A stretch of 64,000 nt of DNA from Bacteroidales bacterium (GCA_017615595.1 JAFZZT010000028.1:34663-98662), one strand, 5' to 3'. Counted from the first letter of the stretch, positions 51,654 to 60,474 are shown. Program-made: numbers and translations. Notes: generated by a model from the letters alone, not told the origin.

Positions 51654-52022
51654 TAGTGATTAGTGAACAGTGAACGGTGAAGAGTGATCAGTGAAGGGGA
51701 ACTTTGACTTTGACCTGACTCTCCTCTTAATTTCTTAGTTTCTTAATTTCTCTTTGTGTCCTTTGTGCCTTTGTGGTTTTCCTTGACCCTTGCCCACATC
51801 ATAATTTCATAACTTCATAGTTTCCTTTTGCGTTCCTTTTTTCAAAAATCTCCGAAAAATCATCCAAAATCTCTTTAGTACGGGATTGGTTTGCGGGGAG
51901 TAAATGAAAACTTGATGGTTTTGTGTGTGATGATAAATAAAAGATAATCAGAAAGATAGTGGTTTGTACAATACTTTTGAAGACATTTTTTCGGTCTTTG
52001 TTGGATTAATTTGAAAAAAATG
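51654..52022. other. Repeat-rich AT-rich intergenic stretch
   Basis: No gene seen. 51654-51698 is built of GTGAACA/GTGATCA-type 7-8-mers, and 51727-51755 of TTTCTTAG/TTTCTTAA units. The rest is AT-rich with no credible ORF or structured RNA that I can recognise. A promoter for tRNA-Glu ends it. Confidence 0.6.
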
Positions 52023-52030
52023 TATTTTTG
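52023..52030 (+). promoter_or_regulatory. -7 promoter element for tRNA-Glu
   Basis: TATTTTTG matches TAnnTTTG, 23 nt before the tRNA 5' end. Confidence 0.65.
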
Positions 52031-52052
52031 CGCACCTTTACGGAGGTAACCT

Positions 52053-52127
52053 GCTGGGTTCTTCTAACGGTTAGGAATCAAGATTCTCAATCTTGCAATA
52101 CGAGTTCGATTCTCGTACCCAGTACCA
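52053..52127 (+). tRNA. tRNA-Glu (anticodon CTC), CCA encoded
   Basis: Acceptor stem GCTGGGT / ACCCAGT (G1:T72 wobble), D-arm TTCT AACGGTTA GGA typical of tRNA-Glu, anticodon stem CAAGA/TCTTG with loop TTCTCAA giving anticodon CTC (reads GAG), T-arm ACGAG TTCGATT CTCGT, discriminator A then CCA. Followed by a terminator. Confidence 0.92.
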
Positions 52128-52157
52128 AAAAAATCAAGACGTCAGTCTTTCCCGAAG

Positions 52158-52182
52158 AAACTTACCTGGTAAGTTTTTTTTT
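52158..52182 (+). terminator. Terminator after tRNA-Glu
   Basis: Stem AAACTTA / TAAGTTT with loop CCTGG (further pairing possible) running into a nine-base T tract. Confidence 0.75.
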
Positions 52183-52265
52183 GTTTTAGGAGGTCGCTAA
52201 AAATCGTGTTCTGATGACGGTTTCTTAAAATGCTATATACATTAAAGAGGTATTCAAAAAAAATG

Positions 52266-52273
52266 TATATTTG
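52266..52273 (+). promoter_or_regulatory. -7 promoter element for the EF-G2 gene
   Basis: TATATTTG matches TAnnTTTG, 56 nt upstream of the start; the leader is AT-rich. Confidence 0.65.
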
Positions 52274-52329
52274 CGCCCCTAAAATTTCACACAAAAAATA
52301 ATTATAAATCACCTTATTAACAATACAAA

Positions 52330-54459
52330 ATGAAAGTTTATCAGACAAACGAAATCAGAAATGTTGCCCTCATCGGCGGTAACCGTGTGGGTAAGACGAC
52401 AGTGGCTGAAGCCCTCGCCTTCCATGGCGGCGTTGTGAGCAGAAGAGGTACTGTTGAAGATAAAAACACAATTTCCGACTACAGAGAGGTAGAGCTCGAG
52501 CGGCAGCAATCTATCCAGAGTACGGTCATGTATGCCGAGTTCGAAGGCAAGAAGATTAACATTATAGACTGTCCCGGATTTGATGATTTCGTGGGCGAGA
52601 CTATCGGCGCTTTGCGTGTTATGGACACCGCCCTTATGGTGATCAACTCTCAAAACGGCGTGGATGTGGGTGCCGAGATCCAATGGCGTCACACCAAAGC
52701 TATGCATGTTCCCGTGATGTTCGTCGTGAACCAGCTGGATCATGAGAAAGCCAACTTCGACGAGACTTTGCACCAGCTGAAAGAGTATTTCGGCGGTAGC
52801 GTTATGCCGTTCCAATATCCGGTGAACGCCGGTGTCGGCTTCGACTCTGTCATCGACCTGCTTCAAATGAAGCTCTTGAAATTCCCGGCCAACGGTGGTA
52901 AGATGGTGGTGGAAGATATCCCCGCCGACCAGATGGACAAGGCTGAGGAGATGCACAACGCCTTGATCGAGGCTGCTGCCGAGAATGACGAGGCTTTGAT
53001 GGACAAATTCTTCGAAGAGGGCACTCTTACAGAAGATGAGATGATCAGAGGTCTGAAACTGGGTATCGCCAACCGCGGCACCTTCCCGGTGATCTGCGTG
53101 GCTGCCAAGACGGACCAAGGCATGGATCGTCTTATGGACCTGATCGTGAAGAACTGTCCGGCTCCTAACGAGGCTCCTGCTGCTAAAGCTACCAACGGCA
53201 ATGAGCACGGCTGCAACGCCGCTGAACCGTTCGTGGGCTTCGTCTTCAAGACCGCCATCGAGCAACACCTCGGCGAGGTTGCCTTCATCAAGATCTATGA
53301 CGGTGAAGTGACCAAGGCCGCTGACCTGCTGAATACCAACACCAACACCAAGGAGAGAATCTCCCAGCTGTTAGTCTTCGCCGGTAAGAACCGCGTGGAA
53401 GTCGAGAAGGCTGTGGCCGGTGATGTGGTGGCTACCATCAAACTGAAAAACACCCCGACAGGCACCACGCTCGTGGCCAAGGGTGAGGATCAGATCGTTC
53501 CGACCGTCTATCCGGATCCTAAGTTCCGTACCGCCGTCAGAGCTATCAACAGCTCCGATGACGAGAAGCTGGGCGCCGCTCTGAATGAGATCCGCAAGAC
53601 GGACCCGACCTTCCTGATGGAGCAATCCAAAGAGTTGAAACAGCTCATTATCTCCGGTCAGGGCGAGCAACACCTCAACATCGTGAAATGGATGATCGAG
53701 AAGCTCAACAAGATCGATATCGAATACTATGCTCCGAAGATCCCGTATCGTGAGACCATCACCAGATCTGCCGAGGCTATGTATCGTCACAAAAAACAAT
53801 CCGGTGGTTCCGGCCAATTCGGAGAGGTTCACATGCTCATCGAGTCCTACTACGATGGTATGCCTACCCAGAGCAAATACCCGATCCGTGCCACGGAGAC
53901 CTACGATCTGCCTTGGGGTGGTAAGTTGATCTATAACAACTGTATCGTGGGTGGTGCCATCGACGCACGCTTCATGCCCGCCATCTTGAAGGGTATCATG
54001 GAGAAGATGGAAGAGGGTCCGCTGACCGGTTCCTACGCTCGTGATATCGTGGTCAATATTTACGATGGTAAAATGCACCCGGTTGACTCTAACGAGTTGG
54101 CATTCAAATTGGCTGGCCGTAACGCTTTCAAAGAGGCCTTCAAGAATGCCGGTCCGAAGATTCTGGAACCCATCTACGACGTGGACATCTTCGTTCCCGC
54201 TGAGCGTATGGGTGATGTGATGACCGACCTGCAAGGCCGTCGTGGTATCATGATGGGTATGGACAGCGAAGGCGCTTTCCAGAACATCCACGCCAAGATT
54301 CCGTTGGCAGAGATGAACAAATACTCCACCACGTTGAGCTCTATCACCTCCGGTCGTGCTTCCTACAGTATGAAGTTTGCCGAATATCAGCAAGTTCCTA
54401 CCGATGTTCAAAACGAGATCATCAAGAAGTACGAAGAGGAAAACAAAGACGAAGAATAA
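52330..54459 (+). CDS. fusA2: Elongation factor G paralogue EF-G2 with a degenerate GTPase centre
   Basis: 709 residues with all five EF-G domains. The G motifs depart from canonical EF-G: G1 is GGNRVGKTT (16-24) instead of GHIDAGKTT; G3 is DCPGFDDF (80-87), so the catalytic His of DTPGHVDF is Phe84; G4 is NQLD (134-137) instead of NKxD. An inserted Asn/Ala-rich loop (PAPNEAPAAKATNGNEHG) lies before domain II. Domain IV keeps the loop that enters the decoding centre (KKQSGGSGQFGEV). In Bacteroides thetaiotaomicron an EF-G2 without GTPase activity supports translation during starvation and gut colonisation; this gene fits that type. Confidence 0.9.
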   Translation: MKVYQTNEIRNVALIGGNRVGKTTVAEALAFHGGVVSRRGTVEDKNTISDYREVELERQQSIQSTVMYAEFEGKKINIIDCPGFDDFVGETIGALRVMDTALMVINSQNGVDVGAEIQWRHTKAMHVPVMFVVNQLDHEKANFDETLHQLKEYFGGSVMPFQYPVNAGVGFDSVIDLLQMKLLKFPANGGKMVVEDIPADQMDKAEEMHNALIEAAAENDEALMDKFFEEGTLTEDEMIRGLKLGIANRGTFPVICVAAKTDQGMDRLMDLIVKNCPAPNEAPAAKATNGNEHGCNAAEPFVGFVFKTAIEQHLGEVAFIKIYDGEVTKAADLLNTNTNTKERISQLLVFAGKNRVEVEKAVAGDVVATIKLKNTPTGTTLVAKGEDQIVPTVYPDPKFRTAVRAINSSDDEKLGAALNEIRKTDPTFLMEQSKELKQLIISGQGEQHLNIVKWMIEKLNKIDIEYYAPKIPYRETITRSAEAMYRHKKQSGGSGQFGEVHMLIESYYDGMPTQSKYPIRATETYDLPWGGKLIYNNCIVGGAIDARFMPAILKGIMEKMEEGPLTGSYARDIVVNIYDGKMHPVDSNELAFKLAGRNAFKEAFKNAGPKILEPIYDVDIFVPAERMGDVMTDLQGRRGIMMGMDSEGAFQNIHAKIPLAEMNKYSTTLSSITSGRASYSMKFAEYQQVPTDVQNEIIKKYEEENKDEE

Positions 54460-54483
54460 ATCGTACCATATTAATATCTACAC

Positions 54484-54512
54484 AACGCCCGGCATTATGT
54501 CGGGCGTTTTTA
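54484..54512 (+). terminator. Terminator of the EF-G2 gene
   Basis: Stem AACGCCCGG / TCGGGCGTT (extendable) followed by a T-rich tract, 24 bp after the stop codon. Confidence 0.8.
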
Positions 54513-54536
54513 TTGTAGGTTTGTCAATAAAAAAAA

Positions 54537-55613
54537 TTAGTTGAGACTTACCCGCGGGTCCAACCATCCGTAGATGATGTCGCAGACGATGTTGATGATG
54601 ATGAGGACGATGGAGACGTAGAGCAGAGATCCCATCACCACCGGGAAGTCGTACTTGTCCAAGGCATCCACGATGACGACACCCATGCCCTTCCAGTCGA
54701 AGATGTACTCCACGAAGACGGCGCCCGCCAGCAAGCCCGCCAGCCAGCCCGAGATGGCCGTGATGACCGGGTTGAGGGCGTTCTTGAGCGAGTGCTTGAT
54801 GATGATGGTCTTCTGGGACAATCCCTTGGCTTTGGCGGTGCGGATATAGTCTTGCGACAAGACATCCAGCAGAGAGTTTTTGGTCAGCTCCACCACCACG
54901 GCTAACGGGCGGATGCCCAGGGTGATGGCTGGCAGGATGAGGTTCTTGAGGTCCAGGAACTGTCCTGTGCCGTAGTCATCGACCGTGTAAAGACTGCCGA
55001 ACATGCTCAGTCCCGTGAGGTCGGCGAGCAGGTAGGCGAAGATCCAGGCGAAGAGGATGGCGGCGAAGAAGGAGGGCACCGACATACCCAGCACGGAGAA
55101 GACCAGCGCCACATGGTCGAACCAGGTGTCTTTGAACAGCGCACATAGGATGCCGATGACGATGCCCACCACCATGGCGAAGAAGATAGAGACCAGCGCC
55201 AGGAGCACTGTCTTGGGGAAGGCCTCTCCGATGATGGCAGCTACGGGCCGCTTGCTCTGATAGGACCTCCGCAGGAAGGGGGCCTTCAGCACCACTGCCG
55301 ATTTGCCCAACGGCAGGATCTTGACATAGTGGTAATCGTTGTCATCCAGATAGAAGAAGGATTCTTTGTCTTGGGTTTTATACCACGAGATAGGCGACAC
55401 ATCGTTCAGGTAGGCGAGATATTGCACCCCGATAGGCAGGTCAAGGCCCATCTCCTTGCGGATGGCCTCTTCCGTCTGGAGGTCGCTGCGCTGGCCCATC
55501 ATCATGCGGGCGGGGTCGGAGGGCAACACGGTGAACAGAAAGAACACCAGCGTCACCACACCCAACATCAGCAGCAGGCCGTATAATATCTTCTTGACAA
55601 TGTATCTCAGCAT
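54537..55613 (-). CDS. OppB/DppB-type ABC transporter permease
   Basis: 358 residues. One N-terminal helix (KKILYGLLLMLGVVTLVFFLF) then LPSDPARMMMGQ, a periplasmic loop longer than usual, and five C-terminal helices with the EAA coupling motif region (DYIRTAKAKGLSQKTIIIKHSLKNALNPV). It is the first permease of a peptide/nickel-type importer; the second permease, ATPases and binding protein are not in the window. Starts 6 bp after the alpha-L-fucosidase stop, last gene of a three-gene unit. Confidence 0.9.
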   Translation of the reverse strand: MLRYIVKKILYGLLLMLGVVTLVFFLFTVLPSDPARMMMGQRSDLQTEEAIRKEMGLDLPIGVQYLAYLNDVSPISWYKTQDKESFFYLDDNDYHYVKILPLGKSAVVLKAPFLRRSYQSKRPVAAIIGEAFPKTVLLALVSIFFAMVVGIVIGILCALFKDTWFDHVALVFSVLGMSVPSFFAAILFAWIFAYLLADLTGLSMFGSLYTVDDYGTGQFLDLKNLILPAITLGIRPLAVVVELTKNSLLDVLSQDYIRTAKAKGLSQKTIIIKHSLKNALNPVITAISGWLAGLLAGAVFVEYIFDWKGMGVVIVDALDKYDFPVVMGSLLYVSIVLIIINIVCDIIYGWLDPRVSLN

Positions 55614-55619
55614 AAGGGT

Positions 55620-57041
55620 TTACAATTCTACCACGATAGCGTGTTTTGCCTTTTTACACAAACTCTTGGGCAGTATGATTTTATAGGTGTTGTCTCCCGT
55701 TTTGGAGATGGTTGCTTTTTCGGAGAATCCTTTCACGATGGCCTTGCCTGTCCGAGCTGTAAAGGGCTTGTCGCTGGTGAGGGTGTACGTGGAAGGCATC
55801 AATCCCGTTTCCGGACAGAGGATGATGGCGAACTTCTTGCCCTGTTTGGTCTGGGTCAGCCGGATGTCCTGACAGGTGTAGGGATAGAGAGGACGGGTGG
55901 CATAGATGGCATCGCCGTTGACGCGCATCCAGTCGCCGATCTCTCTCATGCGAACCAGCGCGGTGTCGGGCAGTGTGCCGTCAGGGCCGGGGCCCACGTT
56001 GAGCAGGAAGTTGCCGCCCTTGGCCACGATGTCCACCAGCAAATGGATCAGCTTGTTGGTGCTCTTGTACTTGTCGGTGGCCACATACGACCAGGAGTCG
56101 CCCATCGACATGCAGGTCTCCCACGGGTAGGGGAGCAGCGTGTCGGGCACGGTCTGTTCGGGTGTCCGGTAGTTCTCGTATCTGCCGTGAACGGTACGGT
56201 CCACCACGATGAGGTCGGGGTTGTGGCTTCGGGCCTTGCTGATGATCTTGTCCATGTTGATGTCCTGGATCCAGCCTTGGCAGCCGAGCCAGTCGCGCAC
56301 CTCCTCGTCCACGCTCCAGGCGGGGCGCACCCAGCCGCCGTCGAGCCACAGCAGGTCGATGTCGCCGTAGTTGTGCATCAGCTCCTGGATCTGGCGGTCG
56401 GTGAAGTCGCAGAACTTCTGCCACCGCTCGGGATAGGTCGCCGGGTTGTAGTTGACATTCCGGTCGGGGGTGGCCCATTCCGGTGCCCAGTAGTCCTCAT
56501 GGTGCCAGTCGGCCTTGGAGAAATAGAGCCCTGTCCACAGCCCCTTGGCGCGGAAGGCATCCACCACCGCCTTGGTGATGTCGGCTTTGGCATTGCGGGA
56601 GAAGGGACATGAGGGGTCGGTGGTCGAATAGGTGGTCTCCTTGGTGTCGAAGAGACAGAATCCGTCGTGGTGTTTGGTGGTGAAGACGAAGTATTCCATG
56701 CCGGCGTCTTGTGCCGCCTGCGCCCACGCGTCAGGGTTGAAGTTCACCGGGTTGAAGGTCTTGTTCAGCGCCTGATAACGGGCTTTGTAGTCGGTGTAGG
56801 GCTCGCCATTCCGGTCAATCCAGGGCTCGTTGCAGATAGACCATGACTCCACGATACCCCACTGGGCGTAGATGCCCCAGTGCATCATGAAGCCAAACTT
56901 GAGGTCCTGCCACTCGCTGATGCGGTTCAGGATGACAGGGTCGGTCTCAAACTGCTGCTCTTTGGTTTGCGCGTGGCCAGTCTGAAGGACCAGCAGGCAC
57001 AACAAGGTGAATAGGAGGGTGATAGGTCTGTTCATGAGCAT
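55620..57041 (-). CDS. Secreted alpha-L-fucosidase (GH29)
   Basis: 473 residues. Signal peptide (ITLLFTLLCLLVLQTGHAQ). GH29 barrel with FGFMMHWGIYAQWG, FTTKHHDGFCLF, and nucleophile Asp234 in LLWLDGGW; a short C-terminal beta domain follows. It removes terminal L-fucose from host or plant glycans, probably in the periplasm. ATG at 57041 or 57035 could be the start. It lies 5 bp after the beta-helix lipoprotein gene and 6 bp before oppB. Confidence 0.93.
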   Translation of the reverse strand: MLMNRPITLLFTLLCLLVLQTGHAQTKEQQFETDPVILNRISEWQDLKFGFMMHWGIYAQWGIVESWSICNEPWIDRNGEPYTDYKARYQALNKTFNPVNFNPDAWAQAAQDAGMEYFVFTTKHHDGFCLFDTKETTYSTTDPSCPFSRNAKADITKAVVDAFRAKGLWTGLYFSKADWHHEDYWAPEWATPDRNVNYNPATYPERWQKFCDFTDRQIQELMHNYGDIDLLWLDGGWVRPAWSVDEEVRDWLGCQGWIQDINMDKIISKARSHNPDLIVVDRTVHGRYENYRTPEQTVPDTLLPYPWETCMSMGDSWSYVATDKYKSTNKLIHLLVDIVAKGGNFLLNVGPGPDGTLPDTALVRMREIGDWMRVNGDAIYATRPLYPYTCQDIRLTQTKQGKKFAIILCPETGLMPSTYTLTSDKPFTARTGKAIVKGFSEKATISKTGDNTYKIILPKSLCKKAKHAIVVEL

Positions 57042-57046
57042 GTGGG

Positions 57047-58528
57047 TTAACGGATGGATAATCGTCTTTTCATATCTTCAGGGGCAGGATAGTATTCAAA
57101 GGCTCCGATGTCGGGGGCATCGTTGCGCAGCCTGCCGAGGAGGTCGGTGGTGATGCCCAGCCCTTCCATGCCGGCATCGATGGCGGGGGAGTCCTCTTTC
57201 AGGTTGTAGTCCTGCTCGTAGTTGCTGACAAATTTCGGGTCTTTGTTCAGGCAGTTGATGAAGTGGTTGTCGAACTCCGTCTTCCTGACGATGCAGTTCT
57301 GGAAGGTGTAGTTGACATTGGCGCCATCTAAGGTGGAGGTGCCGAACTCGCCGTCGGAGCGGTTGCCGTAGATGATGCTGTTGCGGCAGTTCAGGTTGGC
57401 ATCGCCGACCATGTAGACGGTTTCGTACTCCCCATGCTCATTGAGGGTGACCACATCGAAGAAATTGCCCACCACGGCAGAAGGGTTGGTGTGCCCGGAA
57501 TAGTTGGCCACCGTGACGTGGTTGAGGTCGAAATTGCCCACTTGCATCACGATGCTGTAGTTCTGGTTACTGCTGATCTGGCAGTTGTTCATCTCCAGGT
57601 TGGCGGCGCGCACCAGCACACCCACATCGGCGTTGTTGTGGATGACGGTGTTGTTGACGATGGTCTTGTTGTGGTGAGACGTATTGTAGTCGATGATGGA
57701 GGAGCATTGCAGACCGATGGCAGCATTGGTGATGATGGCGTTGTTGATGACATTGTCTTGATGGCTGCTCTCATTGATCCAGATTCTGCTCCATTGGGCA
57801 TAGTCGGAGGCGTAGAAGGATTCCAGGCGGTCGCCGGCAAAACGGACGGGCTCCTCGGGGGTGCCGTTCACCTGCAGGTTGCCGTCTCGGTAGATCCAGA
57901 GGCCGCCCGCCTTGTGCACATAGATGCGCGTGCCCGGGTCGATGATGAGCTGTCCTAAGGAGTCCACCACCGCCCAGTCGTAGATGACCCATGGCTTGTC
58001 GTTGGTCCAGTGTGTGACTTCGTGCTCATGTGCCACGATGTTGTAGCGCATGCTGCCGGAGGTGTGGTCGGGAAGGATGAAGTGCGCGTCTTGCCCGAAA
58101 GCGACCAGCTGCACCTGCTGGAAGATGTCTTTGTTGGAGAACAGGATGGAGTCGTTGACCAGATAGGGCGTGTTCTGGTCGGTGGGGTTGATGAGGGCGC
58201 GCACAAAGACAAAGAGACTGTCGTGCGCGGGAATCTCCACATCGTGGAACTCATACCCGGCTTGTCCATCCACGTTGATGTCGAAATAGGAAAGGTTGCC
58301 ACCGGCCAGCCGGATGTTGATGGTGATCGGCTCATCGTTGGGGTTGTGCACCCTGAAGTTGCGGGTGACCGTTGATACGGAAGTGAAGACCGTGTCGAAA
58401 TAAACGGTGTCGGAGGAGAATGCCAGCTTTTCTTCTGTGATGTTGTGGCGATTACATTGGGAGAACAATGCCAGAATGCAGAAGGGGATCAACAAGAGGT
58501 ATCCTATGTTTTTGAAAACACGCATCAT
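57047..58528 (-). CDS. Right-handed beta-helix lipoprotein (choice-of-anchor Q-like)
   Basis: 493 residues. Lipoprotein signal with lipobox LFSQC. An N-terminal beta-sandwich (DTVYFDTVFTSVSTVTRNF) is followed by a parallel beta-helix rich in Asn turns (NNAIITNAAIG, NNTVIHNNADVG). The C-terminus SPAIDAGMEGLG ... DAPDIGAFEYYP is the closing motif often called choice-of-anchor Q. Beta-helix proteins frequently bind or cleave polysaccharides, but no catalytic residues can be assigned. First gene of the unit with GH29 and oppB; promoter at 58595-58602. Confidence 0.82.
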   Translation of the reverse strand: MMRVFKNIGYLLLIPFCILALFSQCNRHNITEEKLAFSSDTVYFDTVFTSVSTVTRNFRVHNPNDEPITINIRLAGGNLSYFDINVDGQAGYEFHDVEIPAHDSLFVFVRALINPTDQNTPYLVNDSILFSNKDIFQQVQLVAFGQDAHFILPDHTSGSMRYNIVAHEHEVTHWTNDKPWVIYDWAVVDSLGQLIIDPGTRIYVHKAGGLWIYRDGNLQVNGTPEEPVRFAGDRLESFYASDYAQWSRIWINESSHQDNVINNAIITNAAIGLQCSSIIDYNTSHHNKTIVNNTVIHNNADVGVLVRAANLEMNNCQISSNQNYSIVMQVGNFDLNHVTVANYSGHTNPSAVVGNFFDVVTLNEHGEYETVYMVGDANLNCRNSIIYGNRSDGEFGTSTLDGANVNYTFQNCIVRKTEFDNHFINCLNKDPKFVSNYEQDYNLKEDSPAIDAGMEGLGITTDLLGRLRNDAPDIGAFEYYPAPEDMKRRLSIR

Positions 58529-58923
58529 TTTTCAATTTCAGTTCAAGAAAACAGACGGACGACAGTGGTTTTCGCCTGTTTCAATTTGCAGCGGCAAAGA
58601 TAGTGATTTTTTATGTATTTCGGGGCCTCGACGGATAAGGAGAATTTTCACCGTCCTTTGTTGTGAAAATTTATGGAACGCCTCACACCTTTCCTTCCCC
58701 ACCACGCGGGGGCTTCACGCAGGCTCGTCTCACGCTACACCCTTTTCGCGGCGGGCGAGGCTATATGGCGTGCCGCCGCGCACGCAACAACCGCCTTCCT
58801 CCGAAATGCCGAATGGGAATTAACAATCCTCCCTCGAATTGTTAATTTTTAACTGCGTATTTGTCTGTAAAACAAGGTGATATATCATTTTGAAGGGCCC
58901 TTGACAAATGCCGTGTGATGGTG
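58529..58923. other. Intergenic stretch with REP-like GC-rich island
   Basis: No gene seen. 58595-58602 is the promoter of the minus-strand unit. 58700-58790 is a GC-rich island containing CACGCGGGGGCTTCACGC (58705-58722, repeated exactly at 59710-59727) and a GCGTGC/GCACGC hairpin (58768-58785). The rest is AT-rich. Confidence 0.6.
58595..58602 (-). promoter_or_regulatory. -7 promoter element for the beta-helix/GH29/oppB unit
   Basis: CAAAGATA reads TATCTTTG on the minus strand, 67 nt upstream of the start. Confidence 0.65.
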
Positions 58924-58931
58924 TATCTTTG
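58924..58931 (+). promoter_or_regulatory. -7 promoter element for the ORF6N pseudogene
   Basis: TATCTTTG matches TAnnTTTG, 18 nt upstream of the ATG. Confidence 0.6.
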
Positions 58932-58948
58932 TAGTTTGAAAAATAATT

Positions 58949-59683
58949 ATGGAAAAGAACAAAATAATGATGGAGGAGCAGGTGATAGTGTCAAAAAAAG
59001 AGAGTGACCAGTCAGCAGAAATGTTGAGGTTTGAGGTCGCAAATAGTGATTTAAAAAAACATCGACATTAAAGCTTTGATTCATATTGTCAGGGGACAAC
59101 CTGTTTTAATAGACCGAGATTTGGCCATGCTTTATCAGGTAGAGGTAAAGCAGATGAATCGGCAGGTTAAGCGTAATAAGGAACGTTTTCCAGAAGATTT
59201 CATGTTCCAACTTACCAAAGAAGAGCATCGTGCTTTGAAGTGCCAATTTGGCACTTCAAACGAAAAAGGCGGTGATCGCCGTGCGTTGCCTTATGCTTTT
59301 ACACAACAGGGCATAGGGATGCTGAGCGGTATTCTTCGTAGCAAAGTGGCTGTTGAAACCAAATTGCTAAAAGCCGGATCATTCTGATAGACAATTATGT
59401 GGATGATCGTGTGCTGTCGATGTTCACTAAGCGTGTAGAAGGAGTGACGGCTGTCATCTACACTCGTTATAACAAGCAGTTTCTGACAGATTTGAAAAAG
59501 CACAACACCCAGTATCCAGAAATCGAGTTTGTTCAGCTGTCACACAAAAACCACGACCGTTTCTTGATTGTTGACGACAAAGCCTATTTTATGGGTGCCA
59601 GTTTGAAAGACATGGGTGCAGGCTTGTGTGCGGTGTCTGAGATGTTGCTTTCTCCCGAGGTGATTTTGGGGTTGTTGGGATGA
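58949..59683 (+). pseudogene. Broken ORF6N-domain gene (frameshift and internal deletion)
   Basis: The start at 58949 reads 40 residues and stops at 59069-59071. Skipping one base in the A7 run at 59053-59059 joins it to the ORF6N domain (IVRGQPVLIDRDLAMLYQVE ... RFPEDFMFQL ... LPYAFTQQGIGMLSG). That frame ends at 59387, while the typical C-terminal part of such proteins (LIDNYVDDRVLSMF, KNHDRFLIVDDKAYFMGAS) continues in another frame to 59683. The usual central region is missing, so a deletion with frame change occurred around 59360-59378. ORF6N/KilA-N proteins are phage-type regulators. The product is almost certainly non-functional. Confidence 0.8.
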
Positions 59684-59697
59684 GGGTTGTGGTGGTG

Positions 59698-59727
59698 GCG
59701 TGCCGGCGGCACGCGGGGGCTTCACGC
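59698..59727. repeat. REP-like palindrome plus 18-bp repeat
   Basis: Palindrome GCGTGCCGGCGGCACGC (59698-59714) runs into CACGCGGGGGCTTCACGC (59710-59727), an exact copy of 58705-58722 on the other side of the ORF6N pseudogene. Confidence 0.75.
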
Positions 59728-60474
59728 TTGGTGTGTGTACCGACAATTGGGATAGTTCTGGCAACCGTAGAATCGGCCGTATTTGCCATCGCGCAACACC
59801 AACTGCCCGCCGCAACGGGGACAACGGTTGTTGGCGAGGGCGTGTTGATTCCGTGTAATGGTAGTCTTAACATTCTTCACATGTTGTTTGCGCTTCTCTT
59901 TGGAAACTTGGTTGGAAGAAAGGAGAAGTGTATAGACTTGCTCCACCATTTCAGGTGTCAGGAGTTTGGTTTTGTAGGTGCGAATGGTGCGCCTTAGTCT
60001 GCTCCAATATACCACTGGCTCTTTGGTGGATAATTTCAGAGTTGCTCGTCTGGAGAAGGCCACTATTGGGATGAACGTGTCTGGGGAGACATCTGGAAGC
60101 AATCTTTTTAATGCTCTAACATGACCTTGATTCTGGAGGATAGGATTATGCAACTCATATTTTTTCCCGAAAATATTCTGAGTCCAGAATTCGCTATAGT
60201 TGCCACCATAAATCCAACCCTTATAGTTTTTGGTTTCTATCACAAAAATCCCATATTCCGACACAACAACGTGGTCAATTTGTGAGGTATGCCCGTGACT
60301 GCTGATAAGAAGGTCGTTAATCACCTTATATTGGTCCGAGGACAACAATTTGAGCCACATCCTCACACTCACTTCACCTTCTTTTCCTCTGAAAAATGCG
60401 ATTAAAGGTCTCCTGACAAGGAGTAGAACCAGAGCAAGAACAACAATTAATATGAAAAGAGCGGTTCTCATCAT
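59722..60474 (-). CDS. NERD-domain membrane-anchored protein with C4 zinc finger
   Basis: 250 residues. An N-terminal membrane helix (ALFILIVVLALVLLLV) is followed by a NERD (nuclease-related) domain: GEVSVRMWL, Asp67 in SQIDHVVV and the Glu80-Thr-Lys82 of FVIETKNYKG, a nuclease-like D...ExK arrangement. The C-terminus is a topoisomerase-type zinc ribbon (CPRCGG ... FYGCQNYPNCRY). Its start overlaps the HsdR stop by 4 bp (ATGA), so it is translationally coupled to the restriction subunit; ATG at 60471 is an alternative start. A nuclease function is plausible but unproven. Confidence 0.88.
   Translation of the reverse strand: MMRTALFILIVVLALVLLLVRRPLIAFFRGKEGEVSVRMWLKLLSSDQYKVINDLLISSHGHTSQIDHVVVSEYGIFVIETKNYKGWIYGGNYSEFWTQNIFGKKYELHNPILQNQGHVRALKRLLPDVSPDTFIPIVAFSRRATLKLSTKEPVVYWSRLRRTIRTYKTKLLTPEMVEQVYTLLLSSNQVSKEKRKQHVKNVKTTITRNQHALANNRCPRCGGQLVLRDGKYGRFYGCQNYPNCRYTHQA

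Noticed and set aside
52142-52348. 68-codon minus-strand ORF between tRNA-Glu and EF-G2
   Set aside because: Overlaps the tRNA terminator and the EF-G2 promoter and start; no ribosome-binding site and no family pattern.
58407-58845. Plus-strand open frames upstream of the ORF6N pseudogene
   Set aside because: They overlap the beta-helix gene start, its promoter and the REP-like island, and their products are Arg/Pro-rich with no recognisable pattern.
59050-59062. Programmed -1 frameshift site (AAAAAAC) in the ORF6N gene
   Set aside because: The heptamer is in the wrong phase for a -1 slip: the shift needed to enter the ORF6N frame is +1, and the gene is broken again downstream.
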